Source: a bacterium
GTDB lineage: Bacteria; Bacteroidota; Bacteroidia; NS11-12g; UBA9320
Assembly: GCA_018223105.1 (NCBI GenBank)
Contig: JAAEYY010000010.1
Coordinates: 9,199 to 73,198, forward strand
Direction: 5' to 3'
DNA: 64,000 nucleotides
Below the pieces are notes generated by a model, which had not been told where the DNA came from, did no database searches, and saw only the letters and a program-made list of their open reading frames with translations. The position numbers were made by a program, and so were the translations under genes. Positions 61,970-64,000 of the stretch are shown in pieces; the stretch's first letter is position 1; every line of letters begins with the position of its first letter.

Positions 61970-62437
61970 ATGGAACAATCTAAAAAAATCTCCGTGCTTT
62001 ATGTGGATGATGAAACACCAAATCTCTCCGCTTTTAAAGCCAACTTTCGCAAGCAATTCAATGTACATCTTGCAGAGTCTGTAAACCAGGCCCTTGAAAT
62101 TATGTCTGAAAACGAAGTGGATGTTGTTATTACAGACCATATGATGCCGGGTCGCTCAGGTGTAGACTTATTAGAACAGTTAAAGGAAACTGATCCTTAT
62201 ATCTGTCGTATCCTCATTACCGGTTGCTCAGACATCAACATCGTAATCGAAGCCATTAACCGAGGTGAAGTATTCCGTTTTTTAACCAAACCATGGGTAA
62301 AAGACGTACTTGCAAGCACCATACAGAGTGGTTACGAAAACATGCAGGAAAAGAAGAAAGAGCAACGCCTAAACGACAAATTGCTGGAAACAAATCAGCA
62401 GTTGGAATTTATGCTTCGCCAGAAGTTGATTAGCTAA
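61970..62437 (+). CDS. Single-domain response regulator with C-terminal coiled coil
   Basis: 155 residues. The receiver has acidic pair Asp13-Asp14, phosphoacceptor Asp56 (VVITDHMMP), Thr in ILITG and Lys in FLTKPW. The last ~35 residues are a helical/coiled-coil tail. There is no output domain, so it probably acts by protein binding. It is divergent from the ThiF-GNAT-kinase operon and may be its phosphorylation partner. Confidence 0.9.
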   Translation: MEQSKKISVLYVDDETPNLSAFKANFRKQFNVHLAESVNQALEIMSENEVDVVITDHMMPGRSGVDLLEQLKETDPYICRILITGCSDINIVIEAINRGEVFRFLTKPWVKDVLASTIQSGYENMQEKKKEQRLNDKLLETNQQLEFMLRQKLIS

Positions 62438-62457
62438 GTGCTTTTTCAATACCTTTG
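62426..62457 (+). promoter_or_regulatory. Promoter (TTG-N21-TACCTTTG) of pdxA
   Basis: TACCTTTG at 62450-62457 ends 6 nt before the ATG at 62464. TTG at 62426-62428 is 21 bp upstream, inside the receiver gene end. This favours the ATG at 62464 as start and a leaderless mRNA. Confidence 0.6.
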
Positions 62458-62463
62458 CTACCC

Positions 62464-63537
62464 ATGACAGAAAAACTCAGGGTAGGAATAACCGTTGGTG
62501 ATTTCAATGGAATTGGTCCCGAGCTGATATTAAAAACAGTATCGCATGAGACCGTATTGAACTATTGCACCCCTGTTATCTATGCCAGTCCTTATATATT
62601 TAAATTTTACACTCAACATTTAGAGCATCGCGCCCTCGATTTTAATGTAGTACGTAAAGCCGATGATCTCAAAGACAATGTAATAAACCTGAGAAACTGC
62701 ACCAAAGAACGTTTGGAGATTACGCCGGGTGAACCCTCAGCGCAGGCGGGTAAAGTGGCTTTAGAGGCCCTGGACCTAGCCATAGAAGACATAAAAAACG
62801 GACTGATTCAAAACTTACTTACCGCTCCAATAGATAAAAGCACCGTAGCCGAGAATCTCGAAAATTTCTCTGGACATACCGGATATCTCGCCGAGAAACT
62901 GGAGTCGGAAGTACTCATGATCTTAATGAACGAAGGCCTTAAAGTAGCTATGGTTACGGGTCATACTGCTCTTGAAGAAGTAAGTGCCGGAATTACGCAA
63001 GAAAAAATCGTACACAGCCTTAAGAAACTCAACGAAAGCTTAATTACTGATTTTGGTATTCGCAAACCAAAAATTGCGGTATTGGGATTAAACCCTCATT
63101 CGGGAGATCGCGGTTTAATGGGCAATCAAGAAGGGGAATTGATCTCTCCTGCCATAACAGAAGCCCAAGAAGCCGGCATTTTAGCGGTTGGACCCTATGC
63201 TCCGGATGGCTTTTTCGGCTCGGCGGTACGTAAAGAATTCGATGCCGTTTTAGGCATGTATCACGATCAGGTACTCATCCCGTTTAAGCAATTGGCTTTT
63301 TCAGACGGCATAAATTATACAGCCGGTTTGCCAATGGTAAGAACCTCGCCGGATCACGGAACGGCTTATGACATAGCCGGAAAAGGAGTAGCCGATATTT
63401 CTTCTTTTGTAAATGCCCTGTTTGAGATCAATAAAATTCACAGAAACCGTTTGGAATACTACGGTGGAAGAGAGTTTTTGCCTTTTAGAGAGCACAGAAG
63501 AGAGAAATTCAGCATCGGGGTTCCCGATTTAAACTAG
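62464..63537 (+). CDS. pdxA: 4-hydroxythreonine-4-phosphate dehydrogenase
   Basis: About 357 residues. The PdxA signature segments RVGITVGDFNGIGPELILK, LTAPIDK, FSGHTGYLAE, LGLNPHSGDRG and YHDQVLIPFKQLAF (with metal ligand His) are in order. The enzyme oxidises 4-phosphohydroxythreonine in pyridoxal-phosphate synthesis. The ATG at 62464 is preferred over the TTG at 62455 because it lies 6 nt after the -7 box. Confidence 0.94.
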   Translation: MTEKLRVGITVGDFNGIGPELILKTVSHETVLNYCTPVIYASPYIFKFYTQHLEHRALDFNVVRKADDLKDNVINLRNCTKERLEITPGEPSAQAGKVALEALDLAIEDIKNGLIQNLLTAPIDKSTVAENLENFSGHTGYLAEKLESEVLMILMNEGLKVAMVTGHTALEEVSAGITQEKIVHSLKKLNESLITDFGIRKPKIAVLGLNPHSGDRGLMGNQEGELISPAITEAQEAGILAVGPYAPDGFFGSAVRKEFDAVLGMYHDQVLIPFKQLAFSDGINYTAGLPMVRTSPDHGTAYDIAGKGVADISSFVNALFEINKIHRNRLEYYGGREFLPFREHRREKFSIGVPDLN

Positions 63538-63630
63538 CAGAGGCTTAGCACCTTAGATGATATTTCCGGCAAATCGTAAGAAAACCTTCTAAAATCCTTA
63601 GATTTGAGGATACAGGCGTTTTATTGAAAA

Positions 63631-63650
63631 TGTGCTTGGAAACAAGCATA
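63631..63650. other. Hairpin with GAAA loop in the pdxA 3' flank
   Basis: TGTGCTTG / CAAGCATA pair over 8 bp (one G-U) around GAAA. A short T-run (GGTTTTG) follows on the plus strand, so it may be a weak terminator for pdxA. Confidence 0.3.
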
Positions 63651-63676
63651 AGGTTTTGTAGTGATAGTACAAAACA

Positions 63677-64000
63677 ATGAAGGGAAGTGCACCTTACAAA
63701 GAACTCATAGATGATATCCACGGCGTTATTGTCTTTTTGGTAGAGCCTGATGAATTTGGGGTCTGGAGGATACAGCATGCTTCAAAGCAAGTAGAGGTAG
63801 TAACAGATTGTTCGGTAGATCAAATTGTGGGCAAGAAACCACTGGATCTTTATCCTGTTCCTATTCAGCACTTAGACCAGGTTCAACACTTACAAGAGTC
63901 CTGGGATCGCTGCATTCAAAGCAAAAAACCTTTAATTTTTTCCGAAAACCTTACTTTCAGCAATAATAAAAGCGAAACCTGGTGGCAGTCTACCTTAAAC
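63677..64000 (+). CDS. PAS-domain protein, 3' end outside the window
   Basis: ATG 63677 opens a frame of 108 codons that runs to the window edge (MKGSAPYKELIDDIHGVIVF ... WRIQHASKQVEVVTDCSVDQIVGKKPLDLYP). The pattern of a short lead, beta strands, GKKPLDLYP and the later W-rich segment is PAS-like. A histidine kinase or regulator is likely; the output domain cannot be seen. The start is the only ATG near the beginning of the open frame. Confidence 0.6.
   Translation, partial: MKGSAPYKELIDDIHGVIVFLVEPDEFGVWRIQHASKQVEVVTDCSVDQIVGKKPLDLYPVPIQHLDQVQHLQESWDRCIQSKKPLIFSENLTFSNNKSETWWQSTLN

Noticed and set aside
63545-63778. 77-residue minus-strand frame
   Set aside because: It overlaps the start of the PAS-domain gene and has no family match.

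Overview
The window reads as chromosome of a marine-type Bacteroidota, most likely Flavobacteriales (Cryomorphaceae/Schleiferiaceae-like). The evidence is a short 287-residue primary sigma factor, several TTG/TTTG-N19-21-TAnnTTTG promoters, secreted proteins with type IX secretion (T9SS) sorting tails, a MurF-alanine racemase fusion, DUF5686 and DUF1573 proteins, SCxx-type lipoproteins and low GC. Coding density is high and most genes are housekeeping. Many intergenic gaps are tiny and many gene pairs overlap by 1-4 bases.

Layout. 1-7.1 kb: end of a GH3/serine-hydrolase fusion, a DUF4197 lipoprotein, BioY, cyclophilin-pgk, a GT-C glycosyltransferase and a methyltransferase. 7.1-16 kb (minus strand): a lipoprotein, a 1339-residue T9SS-exported hydrolase and a LytS/LytTR two-component pair. 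16-26 kb: SRPBCC/GyrI protein, Tag glycosylase, a large T9SS surface protein, then a minus-strand surface-sugar operon (kdsD-manC-SGNH-MBOAT). 26-32 kb: recQ, tRNA-Gln, prs-rplY, an SDR and a degenerate arginase-like protein. 32-38 kb: small and poorly known genes, including a 40-residue lipoprotein, a transglutaminase-like protein, a DUF3052 protein and a B1 metallo-beta-lactamase, ending with rpoD. 38-49 kb: isocitrate dehydrogenase-flippase, enoyl-CoA hydratase, DUF1573, recX-ACC deaminase, murF/alr-meaB and ald-hydrolase.

49.1-58 kb is an accessory region. It holds a truncated IS110 transposase with a structured upstream segment and an intact DUF5686 gene. After these comes a stretch made only of gene 3' ends (two copies of a histidine-kinase tail inside a 140-bp direct repeat, an outer-membrane-barrel tail and a T9SS-cargo tail) with integron-attC-like palindromes and repeated GTTAGCGG cores. 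Then follow a two-gene unknown module with a Cys/His metal-site motif, and a type II restriction-modification system with a C-protein-like regulator and operator.

58-62.4 kb holds the most unusual intact gene set: an Rv1355c-type ThiF adenylating protein, a GNAT-fold acyltransferase and a 7TMR-DISM histidine kinase in one tight minus-strand operon, divergent from a stand-alone receiver protein. I infer a small-molecule signalling module. The window ends with pdxA and the start of a PAS-domain protein.

Main leads: the ThiF-GNAT-kinase-receiver module; the attC-like cassette/gene-tail array; the two-gene unknown cassette; possible leaderless genes whose TAnnTTTG box lies 4-7 nt before the start codon; a candidate small RNA near 36.1 kb; and a possible bridge-RNA relic upstream of the IS110 fragment.
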